Assembly: GCA_016710015.1 (NCBI GenBank) | Contig: JADJLR010000009.1 | Span: 1 to 64,000, forward strand | DNA length: 64,000 nucleotides | Source: Flavobacteriales bacterium | GTDB lineage: Bacteria; Bacteroidota; Bacteroidia; Flavobacteriales_F; PHOS-HE28 | Reading direction: 5' to 3' | Shown: piece by piece, positions 63,354 through 64,000 of the stretch | How positions within the stretch are numbered: position 1 is the stretch's first letter | Layout of the letters: each line of letters starts with the position of its first letter | Made by a program: the position numbers and the translations under genes | The notes under the pieces: model-generated | Told to the model about the DNA's origin: nothing | Databases searched by the model: none | What the model saw: only the letters and a program-made list of their open reading frames with translations

Positions 63354-63382
63354 TTGGAATCACCAACCGTTTCCTATTTTCG
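63354..63382 (+). promoter_or_regulatory. Promoter of the membrane pyrophosphatase gene
   Basis: TTG (63354-63356), 18 bases, TATTTTCG (63375-63382): a -33/-7 pair with one mismatch in the -7 box. The start codon follows 70 bases downstream. Confidence 0.5.
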
Positions 63383-63452
63383 CGCCCGCTTTCATCCAAG
63401 GGGGGTGGAACGCGTTGAAAGACAAGAACATACACAATACGATTCGGATACG

Positions 63453-64000
63453 ATGGGAAGTGAACTGATGTACTACATCCCTGTGATGGGATTGATCGGC
63501 TTGGTCGTGATGATCGGCAAGGCATTATGGGTGAACAAGCAGGATGCGGGCGATGCCAACATGCAGGAGCTCGCAGGCTACATCGCTCGTGGTGCCAGTG
63601 CTTTCCTGCGGGCCGAGTGGAAAGTGCTCGGCGTGTTCGCTGTCGTCGCTGCTGCATTGCTCGCTTGGAGCGGTACCCTGCATCCCAACAGCGATTGGGT
63701 CATCGCCATCGCCTTCCTGATCGGTGCATTCTTCAGCGCCTTTGCAGGTTGGATCGGCATGAGCATCGCCACCAAGGCCAACGTGCGCACCACACAGGCT
63801 GCGCGTACGAGCTTGTCCCAAGCACTCAAAGTGAGCTTCACCGGCGGAACCGTGATGGGTTTGGGCGTTGCGGGTCTCGCCGTTGTGGGTCTCAGCTCCT
63901 TGTTCATCGTCTTCCTGCGCATGTATGTGGGGGATGCTGGAGCGAATGGAGCAGAAATGATGAAGTGCTTGGAAGTCCTCGCAGGATTCAGCCTCGGAGC
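63453..64000 (+). CDS. hppA: Membrane-bound proton/sodium-translocating pyrophosphatase (5' part)
   Basis: The first 182 residues are visible: MGSELMYYIPVMGLIGLVVM as TM1, then MQELAGYIARGASAFLRAEWKVLGVF, the hallmark N-terminal motif of M-PPases, further segments IAFLIGAFFSAFAGWIGMSIATKANVRTTQAA and TGGTVMGLGVAGLAVVGLSSLF. The enzyme pumps H+ or Na+ with pyrophosphate energy; the residue deciding K+ dependence and the DVGAD catalytic loops are beyond the window. The gene is cut at base 64000. It starts 181 bp after pdhB with its own promoter. Confidence 0.95.
   Translation, partial: MGSELMYYIPVMGLIGLVVMIGKALWVNKQDAGDANMQELAGYIARGASAFLRAEWKVLGVFAVVAAALLAWSGTLHPNSDWVIAIAFLIGAFFSAFAGWIGMSIATKANVRTTQAARTSLSQALKVSFTGGTVMGLGVAGLAVVGLSSLFIVFLRMYVGDAGANGAEMMKCLEVLAGFSLG

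Noticed and set aside
1..64000. CRISPR arrays, rRNA genes and prophage
   Set aside because: I found no regularly spaced direct repeats with unique spacers, no rRNA core sequence, and no phage structural genes or integrase.

Overview
This is bacterial chromosomal DNA, almost certainly from a fairly GC-rich member of the Bacteroidota, most like an uncultured Flavobacteriales lineage. The evidence is Por/T9SS C-terminal sorting domains on exported proteins, TonB receptors with CarboxypepD-like plugs, a PorV/PorQ-family barrel, DUF3127, DUF2911, a bacterial geranylgeranylglyceryl-phosphate-synthase homologue, an atpD-atpC pair lying apart from other atp genes, a 23S-IVS-type four-helix-bundle protein, and many promoters of the Bacteroidota sigma type (TAnnTTTG, here often TAnCTTTG or TAnCTTCG).

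Layout. 1-5379 (-): a giant exported repeat protein running off the left edge, broken by many frameshifts. 6021-7911 (-): atpC and atpD. 8346-10623 (+): ribF, a leucine-rich-repeat protein, pnuC. 10751-12573 (-): a T9SS cargo protein. 12697-16405: a NadR-like kinase, a hotdog thioesterase, and a TPP-riboswitch-controlled TonB receptor. 16532-20183: GGGP synthase, a GT4 glycosyltransferase, ahcY. 20535-20966 (-): a degenerate Rieske-like lipoprotein. 21787-30776 (+): an operon of giant TonB receptor, 1359-residue exported partner and PorV-like barrel. 30875-35810: greA, HIT protein, ruvC, an LPG-synthase-like membrane protein, a GT2 enzyme, DUF3127, a flavin reductase. 35894-35975: tRNA-Leu(UAG). 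36066-39542: tig, clpP, clpX. 39611-43159: DUF2911, an SDR, a T9SS protein. 43508-50262 (-): Na+/solute symporter, four-helix-bundle cassette, PIG-L deacetylase, LytTR/LytS two-component pair. 50545-60122 (-): lipoprotein, folA/thyA, ClC exchanger, exported protein, CNT nucleoside transporter, bifunctional nuclease, etfA/etfB. 60735-64000 (+): LamG/T9SS protein, pyruvate dehydrogenase E1 beta, and the start of a membrane pyrophosphatase.

Three observations stand out. (1) A previously unlabelled 190-240 bp hairpin-rich element occurs three times (7998-8235, 21027-21217, 60404-60636). It has 16-bp terminal inverted repeats and each copy is flanked by its own roughly 10-bp direct repeat, so it looks like an active or recently active non-autonomous mobile element (MITE). 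One copy has its core inverted. (2) A TPP riboswitch at about 13893-13973, with a visible Shine-Dalgarno-sequestering stem, precedes a TonB receptor. Together with nearby pnuC and a NadR-like kinase this suggests a thiamine or nicotinamide-riboside type vitamin-uptake locus. (3) All frame disruptions lie in the first 12.6 kb, including in atpD and ribF, while the remaining 51 kb is intact. This points to consensus errors near a contig end rather than gene decay.
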